Program-made: the position numbers and the translations under genes
Notes under the pieces: model-generated
Databases searched by the model: none
What the model saw: the letters and a program-made list of their open reading frames with translations, nothing else
What the model was told of the DNA's origin: nothing
From: Piezodorus guildinii
Taxonomy: Eukaryota; Arthropoda; Insecta; Hemiptera; Pentatomidae
Length of the DNA stretch: 64,000 nt
Assembly: GCA_023052935.1 (NCBI GenBank)
Contig: CM041293.1
Coordinates: forward strand, 54,362,725-54,426,724
Reading direction: 5' to 3'
Shown here: one piece after another, positions 22,960 to 34,899 of the stretch
Layout: the number at the start of each line of letters is the position of its first letter
How positions within the stretch are numbered: the first letter of the stretch is position 1

Positions 22960-23418
22960 ACAAAAACAAATAGTAACCGAGTTTCCCATCCCATCCCATC
23001 CTAAAACTGGAAGAAGTATTATAGTTCGTATATCCTAAATTTTAAGCGTTTCTTGGCCAAATAAATTACATAAGTAATTTTTCATTTTCCTTTTGAATTT
23101 TTTATAATCCTTCTAATAAACACATAAGGATATAACAAAATAGAAAAAACATCAATTTATGGCAATCTATGTCTACGGAGTGAAGCATTCCTGATAATTC
23201 TTTTTAATGATGATGTTATCTTCTAGAAATGTCGTGTCAAGAGAATAGGCAGCTCTAATGAGCTATCATTTCCTTCTAAATTACTCGTAAATGAAGCAAT
23301 AGATTATATAATTATAGGATAACATGATAATAATGGATCCCATTCTTTGTATGTCAGCGTATAATTTCCGTCACTGCAAATGCTACAGATGACTATTAGA
23401 TCAATCAAGCCTTACTGA

Positions 23419-23420
<2 letters not shown>
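22960..23420. other. AT-rich unassigned DNA
   Basis: Nothing recognised. Confidence 0.4.

Positions 23421-23421
<1 letters not shown>

Positions 23422-23501
<80 letters not shown>
23422..23501. repeat. (AT)40 microsatellite
   Basis: A perfect 80-bp AT run, the longest simple repeat in the window. Assembly length may be unreliable. Confidence 0.95.
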
Positions 23502-23503
<2 letters not shown>

Positions 23504-23794
23504 TCAAATAGTAAGATAATAAGAAAAATATGTCGTAGCATATTTTATTTACTGAATAATGTTAGTGTTATAGTTAATATTATGGAAGTATTTATTAAAA
23601 TGTTACTCATATCTCATGAATGCCCCATTTCTTAGAGTAGAGATTAGTTCGGGTGGTTATTAATCTGAGAGGAACTGGTCAAACAGGATCCATCATAAAA
23701 TATAATTAAGTGAAGTTTTTTTTTTTTAATTATTAATTTTTGTATACTACAAGTATAATAATTTGACATAGTCCTGGACAATAAGCAATAATAA

Positions 23795-24062
23795 ATTTAT
23801 CTCCACAATATGGGTTTGGTGGCCTCACCGACTTGCAGATTCTGCAAGAAGGATGATGAAACTGCATTTCATGTGATATCATGGTTTTACCACTTTGGTG
23901 TCGACCGTATCCCTGATCCCAAGTTGCGTGAACTGATTAACCCCCGCAGGTTAGTCAGATTCACCAAGGCGCTAGCCCTGAATTAACAGTAGATTGGACG
24001 GCGCACAATAAGCTTAATATTGGCTGCAGTGCATTGGATTAGCCGGCAAAAAAAAAAAAAAA
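23795..24062 (+). pseudogene. R1/Jockey-group LINE C-terminal tail with poly(A)
   Basis: An open frame at 23810-23986 reads 58 residues: S-P-T-C-R-F-C-K-K-D-D-E-T-A-F-H-V, then PDPKLRELINPRRLVRFTKA. This is the cysteine/histidine tail common after the RNase H or thumb region in R1-like LINEs (C-x2-C-x8-H); the last cysteine of the usual motif appears lost. A 3' UTR of about 60 nt and an A-run (24048-24062) follow. The upstream protein is missing. Clade assignment is tentative. Confidence 0.6.
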
Positions 24063-24392
24063 TAATAATAATAATAACAATAAAAATAAAAATAGCTGTA
24101 CCTTTACAACCTATTAAGGGCCTAGGGCTCAGTACATACAGAATTTCGTACTGTTTCTTGGCCAATAATCGTACAATGAGGTGATTAGGCCGCGATCACA
24201 CTCAGCCGCCAGGTTTTTCCCTCATTTTTGGGTACCCACGTTATGGAGGCTGGGTGTGCCCCAGAAGGTTCTCTATGCCCCAGAGTCTCCCCTCTCTCCT
24301 CCCCTCGCCAGAAATAACAAAATAAATAATATTCTGCCTCAACCGGGATTCGAACACAGAATCCGGAGAACAGTAAATCAGGAAAAAACTAA
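24063..24392 (-). mobile_element. tRNA-derived SINE family 2, copy 1
   Basis: Reverse complement of the element at 49033-49330. The right end holds the tRNA-like head: B box read on the minus strand as GGTTCGAATCCC... (plus 'gggattcgaac', about 24344-24354). Shared body blocks are 'ctgtttcttggcc', 'gattaggccgcgatcacact', 'cagccgccaggttttt' and 'gggtacccac'. It starts within AT-repeats left by the neighbouring LINE poly(A). No protein. Confidence 0.7.
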
Positions 24393-24465
24393 AATGATAC
24401 ATTAGTAATTTTTAAAAATGACAATCACGTATAATAATGTAATATGACAAAGAGAACACTTGATT

Positions 24466-24614
24466 TTTTAAAATTATTATTAATTGAAATTTACACCCGT
24501 ATTAGTTAATACATCAAGTAAATTAGCTAACAGAGAAAATACATTAAAAGAGAAAATGCCCATTGGCAGCACTCCACTAGGTAATCTCGAAGCCACTTTC
24601 TTTTCAGACGCCTC
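24466..24614 (-). mobile_element. Jockey-type LINE, 149-bp copy with target duplication
   Basis: Only the 3' UTR and last codons of the Jockey family remain (plus-strand blocks 'attgaaatttacac', 'gcccattggcagcactccac', 'cttttcagacgcctc'). The exact repeat GAACACTTGATT flanks it at 24454-24465 and 24615-24626, which marks this as a real, extremely short target-primed insertion and fixes both ends. Confidence 0.85.
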
Positions 24615-24629
24615 GAACACTTGATTATC

Positions 24630-26155
24630 AACAAAATGTTTGCACTTACAAATTTTAGACACATTTATTGAATCTATGTGACTGTGCGGTATAGTTTTAA
24701 AAAAAAAATGAATACATGCTTTTAAAAAGTAAAATCCAAAGAAAATGTTGAGAAAAGTCTAAATGAAATAAAATTATAAATTAAACATTACCCTATTTAC
24801 AGGATTGACTTTGAATCCCCGAATCCCTGAGTAAACCTCATACTAGAAACTGATTTCCTAAATTAACCACTTTCTTTTTTAAAAAAAAAAATCCTTTACT
24901 GTAGATAAATCGATTTGCTGTAGTAAAGCAATTCCTTAGTTCCCAACGGATACCAAATTAGGAAATTTAAAAAAGCAATTTATTAAAAAAACTACTTAAA
25001 TCGAATACTTTAATTACATACTTTACTTGAGCATTTTAAGTTAAATCGATGTTTTTTTTTTGTTTTTTTTTTCTTGAATTGGAAAGAAAATGATTATCAA
25101 GGAAATCAGACAAAACTAAAATTACTCTCTCTAAATTTTTGTATTCACTTCTTGTACGACACAATGTGTAACATCTTAATTCTATTACTTTATCCTATAT
25201 TAACTTCACAACACCCCACCGCCCAAGAGGCTAGGGAAAAAAGCAACGCGTATTTTGGGAGACATGTAGTGTAAAATACATTTTTTTATTTGTTATATAC
25301 TATACACTTAAGAACATTAAAGTTATTACCTGATGTTGAAATAAGAAGTAAATAAGCTAGTTTCTAAATCTGATTGGCTGGTTGTTTCATACTCCCGTTT
25401 TACAGACAAATTATTACTTTAAAGTTGTCATAAACATACATTGGTTATTGATGCTAGGTTTAAATAGACTGATCTCGATGATGAGCGTATAACGATAAAA
25501 TGTTTGAAGATAAATATGGAAGCGATGTTATTTATTCTATATCAGATTCGCCTAAAGGTTATTTTTTTTCAAGACTATTGCAATTAAAAAACTTTTACTA
25601 TTATCCTTATATTCCAAATATCATACATATGGTTTTTAAGTTTTAAAATATTATACTGACTCAAAGTTTAGGTGCTTAGTTTTGCAAATATACGAGTTTC
25701 ATGTAAAGAATTTTAGAGCTCCACTTAAATTTCGATTTAGTTGACTTAATTCAAATGCTTAATTGAATCTTGTCTAATATATTTTTTTTTTTCCTACAGC
25801 AGTAACTTTTTGAAGACTCTTACTAAGGTAGAGCTGATATAATGTTCTAATGAATAAGACAAGGCGCGATAGAAAGAGAAAAGCGTTTTTATTTTAATCT
25901 ATGCTGGTAAAACCCTGTTCCTGTAGTATGCTATATCCTAGGATTTAATATTTTACTTGTGATCTACTTAACAGTATTAGAAATTTCGCGTACGATTTGA
26001 ATATTAAGGATTAGAGTCTATACTATTGCACATTACCATAAATCAACTCATATTTCAAAGTAGCTCAAGCAGGCTTTTAAAATCCTGGATTTTAAAATGG
26101 AATTGGAATATATCGAATAAATATATTTTTTATTTTTATATATTTTTTATATATT
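24630..26155. other. AT-rich unassigned DNA
   Basis: Several AT-driven frames without motifs. An isolated acceptor-like sequence (T-run then CCTACAG) ends at 25799 but is not followed by GT or a usable frame. Confidence 0.4.
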
Positions 26156-26159
26156 TAAA

Positions 26160-26504
26160 GATATTTCTTTATTGTTATTTACAACTGTATAATAAAATAC
26201 ATTTAGTAAATTTGATGCAAGATATACTGTCATGATTCACATGCAGGGATACCGCTCATTGGCAGCTCCCCAAAGACTATGCTAAACGTGAAGGCTTCGG
26301 GGTACGACAATCTCTGATCAGGGATTGTAGAGGAAGCAAGGATTGAAACTAGTGGGTTAGAGTGGGAATGGAGTTCGTCGTGAAAGGAGTGGTACCTGGT
26401 TCGAGCCAGGTCAGCAACATAGGAAACATTAAGGTCTTTATGGATGATTTTTGATTGAAGGGAATGGAGACGAGGAGAATTTGATGGTTTGGTAGAGCCT
26501 CTGT
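26160..26504 (-). pseudogene. Jockey-type LINE 3' fragment
   Basis: The 3' UTR ('atttacaactgtataat', 'cattggcagctcccca') is followed, further right, by degenerate codons equivalent to the end of the 51791-52860 ORF ('tggagttcgtcgtgaaagga', 'aaggtctttatggatga', 'gaatttgatggtttggtaga'). All frames are broken. Confidence 0.7.
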
Positions 26505-26740
26505 ATAAATTAATTTAATATATTAACTTACAAAACTTGACTTATTAATTTTAATTCAAGTTTCATATATTTCCCCTCCCCCTCCCTCTATACGCTGTTA
26601 AATATCGAAATTCCTTAAATTTTATTTTTGCTTGGTTTACTACCATAATCTTCTTATAATAAGTTTTTATTTGGTTTCATATTTTATGACAGTTATCTTT
26701 TTAACTGTTTGGGTTTTATGGCAGTTATCTTTTTATTGTA

Positions 26741-26867
26741 AACGTCGATGGGAGGATTGCGTTAAGGCTGATCTCGGGGGCTTGGGCTTGAACGGTGAAC
26801 ATTGCAGGCGGAGTTTTATGGTATCGGCATCGAATCTTCGGGTTCGGCAAGCCTGTTATTATTATTA
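26741..26867 (+). mobile_element. RTE-like LINE, 127-bp copy with 16-bp target duplication
   Basis: Only the last 100 nt of coding sequence (KRRWEDCVKADLGGLGL...SASNLRVR) and the (TTA)n tail are present. The exact duplication TTATCTTTTTATTGTA occurs at 26725-26740 and 26868-26883. An in-frame 107-codon ORF formed by chance with flanking DNA (26632-26955) crosses the insertion; it is not a gene. Confidence 0.9.
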
Positions 26868-27233
26868 TTATCTTTTTATTGTACTGATAACTTATAACTA
26901 TTTATTTTTATTTTTAATGGTTGTTATCTTGTTTTTTTTTTTTTTTTGGATGTAGGCCTGAAATTTAGGACGAAAATTCAGCAAACGTATTACTTATTGT
27001 GATTTTCATGACTCCACCCCCTCTCACCCCTCAACTCTCCACACCAACAATCGTTTTCTCCATCGTTAATTATTCGACCTATCTTGAAACCTGAAATTAA
27101 CAGGGTAGGTATCACAGTCTATGTTTGGTGCACTACAGTTGTTCATTATGGAAATAATGAAATATTGAATTTGAATTTGACTGGGTAAGATCTCGAACTG
27201 AAACGCTTTAATATAGCATATAATTTAAAATAA

Positions 27234-27418
27234 TAATAGGCTTAGCGAACCCGAAGGTTCGATGCCGATACCACCAAATTCCGCCTACACAGACTCGTCC
27301 AATGCTCACCATTCAAGCCCAAGCTCCCGAGATCAGCCTTAACGCAATCCTCCCATCTCCGCTTCGGCCTACCTTTCGGACGCCTACCAGTCGGATCAGC
27401 AAATACCAACTTTCTCGA
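27234..27418 (-). mobile_element. RTE-like LINE, 185-bp copy with 14-bp target duplication
   Basis: Minus strand: KLVFADPTGRRPKGRPKRRWEDCVKADL...SASNLRVR, then a TAA-repeat tail at the left. The flanking duplication ATAATTTAAAATAA lies at 27220-27233 and 27419-27432 (its junction with the tail is ambiguous by a base or two). This opposite-orientation sister lies only about 370 bp from the 26741 copy. The coding remnant is nearly identical to the 12740 copy, so the insertion is fairly young. Confidence 0.9.
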
Positions 27419-27432
27419 ATAATTTAAAATAA

Positions 27433-28148
27433 ATTCTAAAAAAAAAAAAAAAAAAAAATACTTAGGACCATTCAAAAGTTGGCAATGTTGACATCTCCCG
27501 AGTTTACCAACTGTCAGTTGGTACCTACGCTAAAGATATTGATTAAGCCTGCCATCATGCCTAGAATGACTGCATCCATAAGGATCCCTCCCTGGTGCAA
27601 TATTCGTTGTAACTCTCTGAGAAGTTGGTGAAGTCTATTGTGAGCCAATGCTTTGTGTTTGTAAAGCCGACTCTAGCTGGTTTGCATTTGTTATCACTAC
27701 TCAATATCTATGTTAATTAGTACTTGTGGGGCATTCTAATGGAAACTCCATTCGCTTCGTAGTTAGTTTCTGGTTTCGCCATTGTTATTTACCTGGACCG
27801 CAAATTGGATTTTCTGCCAAAACTTAAATTTACTGTCCTCTTTCTCAAAAACAGAAATATATTTTTCGGAAATATACCTTTTCTAAGTTGGCTTAGTAAG
27901 TACCCTCCTATAACCCTAACCTAGTTTTGGTCTGAGATTAAGAATCTTAATTAATACAGGTTCTTCTGAAGGATTAAATTCAATTTAAACAATTACTAGC
28001 ATGTCTAAAATTTCGCACTTCAAATATTTTTATTATTTTCCTTCTCTTGCAAAGCGAAATTTCCAAAATATCGAAGAATTTCCAATTTTTTTCTAATCGC
28101 ATTTACAAATATTTCGAGACGTTAACTTCGAAAGAGCCCGATAATCTT
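27433..28148. other. unassigned DNA
   Basis: A poly-A run lies at 27440-27459; the rest has moderate GC but no recognised motif. Confidence 0.4.
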
Positions 28149-28149
28149 A

Positions 28150-28520
28150 CGGTTTTTTAAAATAAGGTACTGCGTAAAATATTTGGTCCAAAAAGAAAAA
28201 GGCCACCGGGGAGTTTAGAAGGTTGCACAACGCTGAATTGCGGAGGTTGTGAATATAATTGAGTTGATAGCATCGCGGAGACTAAAACGGGCGTGTAAAG
28301 TTGTTGGGCTCAGTAAAGAACGGATTTCCAAAAAGTTGGTAATCGCTGAACCGTCTGGTTGGCGTCCGAAAGGTTGGCCGAAGCGTCGATTGTGTTAAGG
28401 CTGATCTCGGGGGCTTGGGCCTGAACGGTGATCCTTGGAAGAGTCTGTGTAGGCGGTATTTGCTGGTATCGGCGTCGAACAATCGGTTTCGGTAAACCAA
28501 TTATTATTATTATTATTAAA
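28150..28520 (+). pseudogene. RTE-like LINE 3' fragment, degenerate
   Basis: It starts within VLRKIFGPK codons ('aataaggtactgcgtaaaat'), then runs through 'gagtttagaaggttgcacaa', a 16-20 nt deletion, 'gttgttgggctcagtaaaga', 'gcgtccgaaaggttggccga' and 'ctgatctcgggggcttgggc' to a (TTA)n tail. Frames are broken; the minus-strand 72-codon frame is a shadow. Confidence 0.75.
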
Positions 28521-28526
28521 CTTGTG

Positions 28527-30035
28527 TCATGTAATCTTACAATTTTAATTGTTTCTGATGAAAAAAATGTTTAAAATTTGACATAATTAACAAACTTATT
28601 CTGTAAGTAGTTAGAAATACTAACCAAGAACTAAGAAACGTTATTTTATTTATTTTCTCTTTATTCCACTAAGCGTTTAATATGAATAAGTAGAAAAAAA
28701 ACAAAATTATTCGATCGTATCAAATTCATTACTGTAAGAGCCAGTGGACTGTATTATTACCAAAAATTTCTAACGAGTTCGGGTTATGTATTAGTTAAAT
28801 TATAAACTAAACTCATCTCTCGACTTTCTGGTTTCCTTCCTTTTCGATCTCGGCTTCTTAAGGGCTGAGGGAAAAGGAAATGGATGAGGCGATGGAAAGA
28901 TGGGACCCTGAGGACCGTCAGATGTCTCAAAGCAATCTCAATACTTTTTGCTACCGTGAACCACATCAATGTCTATCGCAGTTAATTATCCTTAACTCGA
29001 TAATAAAAAAATAAAATTTAAAACTTTAAAACAATCAAGTTTTTTAAGATGGCACTATCGATCGCTCCCCACGATCGGAGCACAGCCACGAATAAGGATT
29101 AGTGTGCTTCGCGAAAACTTATTAGGGGGCAGCACCTCTCGGTAATATATTTCAATAAAATAAAATTATATCTTTGCGGGCATCTTCCCACCTAAACGAT
29201 TACCATAAAAAACTATAGCATTGGTGATGCAATTTTATGACCACGACTATAGATTTTGTTTAAAAACTCGTTCAGTTCTCATAGCTCCGATGAAGATGTT
29301 TACCCTGACCTAAAGCTAATACGAACTTTCTTGTAGCAAACATTAATGATTTATCGCCTGCACTCAGTTTGATTCGTGCTTTAATTTCAACTTGGCGGAC
29401 TTAATGAGCCAGAGGAAAATGAGAACCACTCCTGCCGGAAAGACGGGCATATATATCAAAACTTGACGGAGGCACTCAGTTCCATGTCCGGCCTAATGGA
29501 GGGTCTAACAACTCCTATTAAACATTTCCCATTTCTCCGGTCAGAAATTGCTGTTCTAACCAAGAGGCCATTAGAGGGTTTGCAATTTATTCTAATGATG
29601 AGTTGGATCGATCATTGGCGTCAGTGTGAAAAATAATAAGTAAAAAGTAATTAAGATATTAATGAGTAGACTTGTATTACAAGTTTATCTTGAAACTTTT
29701 TCTGCGAGTAAGTTTCACACCCTTAAAGAACCTATAATAGAATAATAATTCCAAGATTCTATGCCCATACCACAAATCATTGCCTTTTTGCTAGCCTCTT
29801 CATTGAATCACTTCAATGACGGACCCAAAAATCCTAAAAATCGTGAATATACGCCAGGAGTTGCTAATGGCTAATGATAAGATCTCTTGTGAGAACGTAG
29901 CATCGGCGTCTCAAGTTCAACTGCAGGTACATTAGAGAGGGTCACATTAAGAGGCAAGCCAAATCCTGACGTTGAGCTTAATAAAGACGGTGAAATCAAA
30001 ATGCAAGTTGGATCGATCAAAATATAAGTTCGTTA
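28527..30035. other. unassigned DNA, moderate GC
   Basis: Several patches (29040-29130, 29390-29600) are less AT-rich than average, but I recognise no motif and no long frame. They could hold unrecognised old transposon sequence. Confidence 0.35.
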
Positions 30036-30039
30036 CATA

Positions 30040-30595
30040 AAAAGCAATAGGGCGGTAAAGAAATAGGGCTCGAAATTAATACCGATAAGACGAAATATAT
30101 GATTAGTAGCAGAAACGGTAAATATCGTGATGGTGTTGATACATCAGTGCATACTTTAGAACACGTAGAGAAATTTAAGTATTTAGGTTCAATGATAACA
30201 GGAAAAAATGAAATTCGGAAGAAAATAAAGTCCCGAATAAATTCGGGAAATTCGTGTTATTATTCAATTGCAAAATTACTTAGCTCGCGGTTTCTGTCTA
30301 AAAACTTTAAGGTTAGAATTTATAAAACTATTATTCTTCCGACGGTTCTTTACGGATGTGAAACGTGGCCGCTTACTTTGAAGGATGGACAACGCCTTAT
30401 GGATATCGAAAATAACGTACTGCGTAAAATATTTGGTCCAAAGAGAGATGAGGCCACTGGAGAGTTTAGGAGGTTGAACAAAGGTAGTCCGAAGCGTCAA
30501 TGACAGGATTATGTTAAGGCTGATCTCGGGAGCTTGGGCTTGAACTTTGATCATTGGGCGAGTCTGTGCAGGCAGTATTTGGTACTCAACCTTAC
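30040..30595 (+). pseudogene. RTE-like LINE, palm-to-C-terminus with internal deletion
   Basis: Reads GLEINTDKTKYMISSRNGKYRDGVDTSVHTLEHVEKFKYLGSMITGKNE and on to RIYKTIILPTVLYGCETWPL and VLRKIFGPKRDEATGEFRRLN (ORF 30099-30503). It then jumps to the KGSPKRQ region, so about 150 nt are deleted, and ends near 'cagtatttggtactcaacc' without the (TTA)n tail. The YADD motif lies upstream of what is kept. Not functional. Confidence 0.8.
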
Positions 30596-30713
30596 AGCAT
30601 CAAGTTCCACTAAGAGCTATACCATATTACATACATGCCATGCTAAATACCATGGCTACCGAAACTCTGCCGGAAAAGACCAAGTAGAAGAAATGGGAAT
30701 AAAGAAACAGTAT

Positions 30714-30985
30714 TAGGTTGTAAATTAGGTTCGTAGCGTTTTTAACTGGTGATTTAAAACAAAACAAAAAAGAACTTCAGATTCTTGTAAATGTTTTTTA
30801 TCATTTACATATGACCCAATTTGAACTATTAAATGTTGCCACCATTCAGCTGATTTCGTCATCATCAACAGTTGAAGGACGACCCGAGCATTTTGCGTCT
30901 TACGAGCGGTGGTTTTTCCAAAGGCATTATTGCCACACACACTGCAAATTTTGTCAGTGCAGCGGATTTCCCTTTTGATAAATAA
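30714..30985 (-). mobile_element. mariner-like fragment (third lineage), second copy
   Basis: Same architecture as 9604-9905: the left end is TATTAGGTTGTAAATTAGG, then 'cagattcttgtaaatg', 'tcatcatcaacagttgaagg' and 'gacccgagcattttgcgtct'. The minus-strand linker-like peptide D-A-K-C-S-G-R-P-S-T-V-D-D-D-E-I resembles the mariner GRPS linker. Catalytic sequence is absent. Confidence 0.45.
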
Positions 30986-31025
30986 AAAATCATTAAACGG
31001 GGGAAAATGAGTTTTTTTTTCTCTT

Positions 31026-31056
<31 letters not shown>

Positions 31057-31071
31057 TATAATATATATATA
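31026..31071. repeat. (TA)n microsatellite
   Basis: An interrupted TA run. Confidence 0.9.
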
Positions 31072-31631
31072 CCACTTAAAGAATTTCTAAATGCATTAAG
31101 CACTTAACTACTTGTTTTTTTAGAATATGTAATCATTATTGAACTAGTGAACATGATTTTTATGAACACAGAGAGGATTAAATTGAAATATTGAAAAACG
31201 CATCGAACTTATTTTATAACCCAATAACTTATTCTAAGAATTTACTTCAAACTGCAAAACATTGGATTAAAAAAATTTAAAACTAATTTGTATTAGATAT
31301 TTGTTGAAATACTTACAACGAAATCAACTATCCAGTATCTGATCCAAGTTTAATCTGCCCTTAAGCTCGTCATTTTCAAAACTTGTCAGTGATCTCTAGC
31401 AATTATATCACTTAAAATGTTCACCTTGTCTACGTACATTTGTGATTATTATTATTACTTAAAGCTTCACAAATATTTGATTTTGATTTACCCCCTGAGC
31501 ATCGTCTCCGCGGACCTCTAGTTGGGACTGGCAGAACTATTAAGAATTATTTTAGGTCTTTTTTCCTTGAGCTGTGAATCAAATTTGCTCAACTTACATA
31601 TTTATCAATTCTAATAAGATGATGGGCCTAA

Positions 31632-32112
31632 TTTTTTTAAATCTACAAAATTAAAGATACTTTGGAGGAAGAAAATTTAAAATATCTGCATTTAAGCCCC
31701 ATCACACTACTTCAATCATAATAAAACCTACATGATATTAAAGCCCATTTAATTTTATATCGATATAGGGAGTTTAATCAAAATCGTTATAACCGTTTTT
31801 GAGAAAATCGTAAAAAGGTGCTAAATGCATGGGATAAAGTAGGACTTCCGGTCAGCCGATTTTAGTGAAAAAGTTGCTGTAACATCTCGGGCGTACAATA
31901 ATCTTAAATATGTAATTTCAGTTCCGTACGACCAATGTTTTTTTGCGCTAGACTTACCACACACACACAGACTATTTTTCGGGACTTGGTCATTTGGACT
32001 CAGAAGACCCTAAAACGTTTATTTCCGTCGAAAACTGGAATTCAAAAATTTTTACGATCGCAATACCTTCCCTTACTATATATAGTAAGTGAAAGTAAAG
32101 GACTCCAAAGTT
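31632..32112 (-). mobile_element. family D element, copy 3, right end missing
   Basis: Runs from the middle block ('aaatctacaaaattaaagat') through 'attttatatcgatataggga', 'gggaccttttgag' equivalents, (AC)n and 'acgatcgcaatac' to a perfect left palindrome (CTTACTATATATAGTAAG at about 32081-32098). The right third is absent. Confidence 0.7.
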
Positions 32113-32374
32113 TTACTTTCTATATATAGGTCAAAACCTATCCAAGAGTAACCATAGTTTTTAAATCATACTAATATCCATCGCTATCCTTAAACAATTC
32201 TTAAAATGTCTTGATTCCATCCCACCTAAAACCTGTATGTTACTGGTCTACTCACTCATTTTCTCTAGTTTGCCGACGGTTGCTTCATGTATGACGGGCT
32301 GCCTGTGATAAGCGATATGAGACTGAAGAAATTGATAATTTTTTTTATTAGATTCACTTGTGGATTTCACATGT

Positions 32375-32830
32375 TTCAAGTATGTATATCGAGTTGAATT
32401 CGCTCTATTCCTCATTCCGCTGCCAATACCTCCTCGGACCCTGTCTTTTCCAATCTTTCAAAACAGAAAAAAACTCCTTATATTCTCGATATGGTACCAC
32501 TTGTTCCTCTGTCCATTCAGTAAACACTAAATCCCAACCCATAAACTTGTAAATACCTTATCACAGATCCGCCTCCTTTAAAAAATCCTTTGTTATTCGA
32601 GCTACGCTATTTTTTAATTCATTGCCTATTTTCATTCGTAAAGCATTGTCATTAACCGTTTTTAAACATTAAATATTTATCTGTTTCCTAAACTATCAAT
32701 GTTCTCAACGTATGTAATATTTAAAGTGTAGATGATATATTTTGTTGTTTAAAAATCCCTTTTTACTAATGTTACATTATATTTTTAGGTGATTACTCCT
32801 CCCAGAATCAAATTAGTGTTCATTTCGTTT
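32375..32830 (+). pseudogene. CR1/L2-like LINE C-terminus and 3' UTR
   Basis: Degenerate codons for ...LEFALFLIPLPIPPRTLSFPIFQ and SSVHSVNTKSQPINL, then 'tcctttgttattcgagctac', match the C-terminal end seen at 5373-5663. A decayed stem-loop 'gtgattactcctcccagaat' lies at about 32790-32809. Several frameshifts and stops; inactive. Confidence 0.6.
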
Positions 32831-33177
32831 AAAAATTGTTGTCAGGCTGACTGTCTACTGCTGTTCGAGAAACTAAATATATCTGTACTGGCCGGAAAAC
32901 TTTAACAACTTTTAATCCTCTAATGATAATATTATTTTTCTTGATACCCATATTACACATTTCTGGCAGATGTATGATCCGGTTCCTTAGATTCTAGACT
33001 AATAAATCCTTGCATCCTGATTTAAGATAATGATTGTGAGATAATGGCGACGCCAAGGCTATTTTCAGGGTGAGGCAAATCGCTCCTCCCATTTCTGCGA
33101 ATATCGCCGCGCCAAACGTGAAAGATGGGCATTCTTTTATAATTTGCGTTTTAATTTTTCAACTGCGTAATGTACTA

Positions 33178-33180
<3 letters not shown>

Positions 33181-33240
<60 letters not shown>
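33181..33240. repeat. (TA)n microsatellite abutting a LINE tail
   Basis: A TA run that passes directly into the AAT-repeat tail of the LINE at 33241. Confidence 0.95.
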
Positions 33241-33255
<15 letters not shown>

Positions 33256-34500
33256 AAATTCTTTATTTATTCTGGGAAAAGTCCCTTTTGAATAATTTTA
33301 CAAAACATACAAACATAACTTTAGTGTCTTAGAGTAAAAACATAAAACAAACAAATAATAATAATAATAATTCTTATAATTAATAACAAAACTAGACAAA
33401 AGATAAAACAGAAACATTTGTTCATATATACAAAATTTTAATTAATAGTTCTTTACTGTATTAATGTAAAATTATTGAAATAATAAAGTTAAATATGCAG
33501 GTGCACCACAATGTAAGATATTGTATTTAAATAATCCTTTCTATATGTTTTTATTTAACTAATTTAATTGAATCGGAAAATCTATTAAGGGTTCTTTGAA
33601 AATTTCATAGAGAGGAAGTGATCGAATTGACGGGATTTGAAGGTCTGAAGAGTATCAAAATGTCGGATATATGAAGGAATGGAATTCCATACGAAAGAGG
33701 AGCGGATTAGAAAGGATCTGTCGAAGGCTGCGGTTAGATGAGGCGTCACATACAGGTCTGAAGGCCGTGAACGAGTGTTGCGGGAATGAATGGAGGATTT
33801 GAATGAAGACATATCTGAGATGTAGGATGGGCAGCTGGATTGGAGAACTTGGAAGAGGAAGGTTGCTAGGAAGTACTTACAACGGTAGGAAGGGTAAATC
33901 CACTTCAACTCTTCGTAGAATCTGGTAACCGAAGTCTCCCTGGATATCCCAAAGATGAAGCGAATGAAGCAGTTAAATAATCGTTTAAGATTAGCTTCGA
34001 GATCTCCGGAGAAACCGTACAGGAGTAGTCTAAGTGGGGAAATGATAAGGAATAAACTAGACGTCTACGGGTTTCAAGTGGAAGTAGGTGACGAAGGTGA
34101 TTTAGGAGCTTTAAGGTGGATATGGTGCGTCGAGAGATTTCTGAGACATGGCTTTTCCAGGAAAGAGTTTGATCGAAGGTGATTCCGAGGTTTTTAACGG
34201 TTTGGTGGAACTTGATTGGATTATTATTGAGGAACAGTGTTGAGATTGGAGAAAGGGTTTTAAGGAGGGCATTGGAGCCTATTAAAATCGCCTTTGTCTT
34301 CTCTGCATTTAGCTTAAGCTTGTTGGCTGCTGCCCAATAACTGATTCTGTTCAGATCTTCTTGAAATTTTTCAGACGCTTGTAATAGGACCGAAGGAGGA
34401 AAGGATAGGTAAATTTGGATGTCATCTGCATACATATTGTATTGGGAGTGATATATATGATTAGGAAGATCATTGATGTAAATTCCAAAGAGAGTTCTTT
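33241..34500 (-). pseudogene. CR1/L2-like LINE with reverse transcriptase palm, 5'-truncated
   Basis: The longest copy of this family. On the minus strand: IYINDLPNHIYHSQY, then MYADDIQIYLSFPPS (the YADD catalytic box C, near 34430), the palm/thumb segment LNRISYWAAANKLKLNAEKTK and VKNLGITFDQTLSWKSHVSE (33905-34435), then after a frameshift near 33920-34000 the C-terminus HSRNTRSRPSDLYVTPHLTAAF...FVWNSIPSYIR (33585-33908). The 3' UTR ends in the stem-loop TTCTGGGAAAAGTCCCTTTT (plus reading, about 33268-33287) and an AAT-repeat tail. Endonuclease and fingers are missing. The plus-strand frame at 33955 is a shadow. Confidence 0.8.
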
Positions 34501-34895
34501 GAAAATTCGTCCAAAAAATATAAATTATTGTTATTCATATTTTTAACCACATGAAAGCCAAACTGGGATATATAGAGCCAAATAAGAGATTTTATATAGA
34601 GTTAATTAATATTCAACTCTTCCAATTAGAAAGTTTATAATTTGCAATAATTACATCTTATACAATGATAGTTTTAAATCCGATAGTTATTTAGTGGGAA
34701 AGACCACCGTTGAAACTAATAAAGAATTAATTAAATAATTTTTTTTAGAAACGTGTGTTACATTAAATATTCTATTATATTATTATTATCTAAAACAATC
34801 AGTTACTATATTTTTGATGTTACGTTTCACCTAAACTATTAGTTCAACTTATTCTAGAGAAAACACAGAAAAACATATAACAGTGATCGTAGATT
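34501..34895. other. AT-rich unassigned DNA
   Basis: Nothing recognised. Confidence 0.4.
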
Positions 34896-34899
34896 ACGT

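Noticed and set aside
25781..25805. Strong acceptor-like tract (T-run, CCTACAG) as a third ratchet point
   Set aside because: Followed by CAGTAAC, not GT, so it lacks the fused donor; no open frame follows either.
26632..26955. 107-codon plus-strand frame
   Set aside because: A chance fusion of flanking AT-rich DNA with the 127-bp RTE-like insertion; the TSD shows the centre is an insertion.
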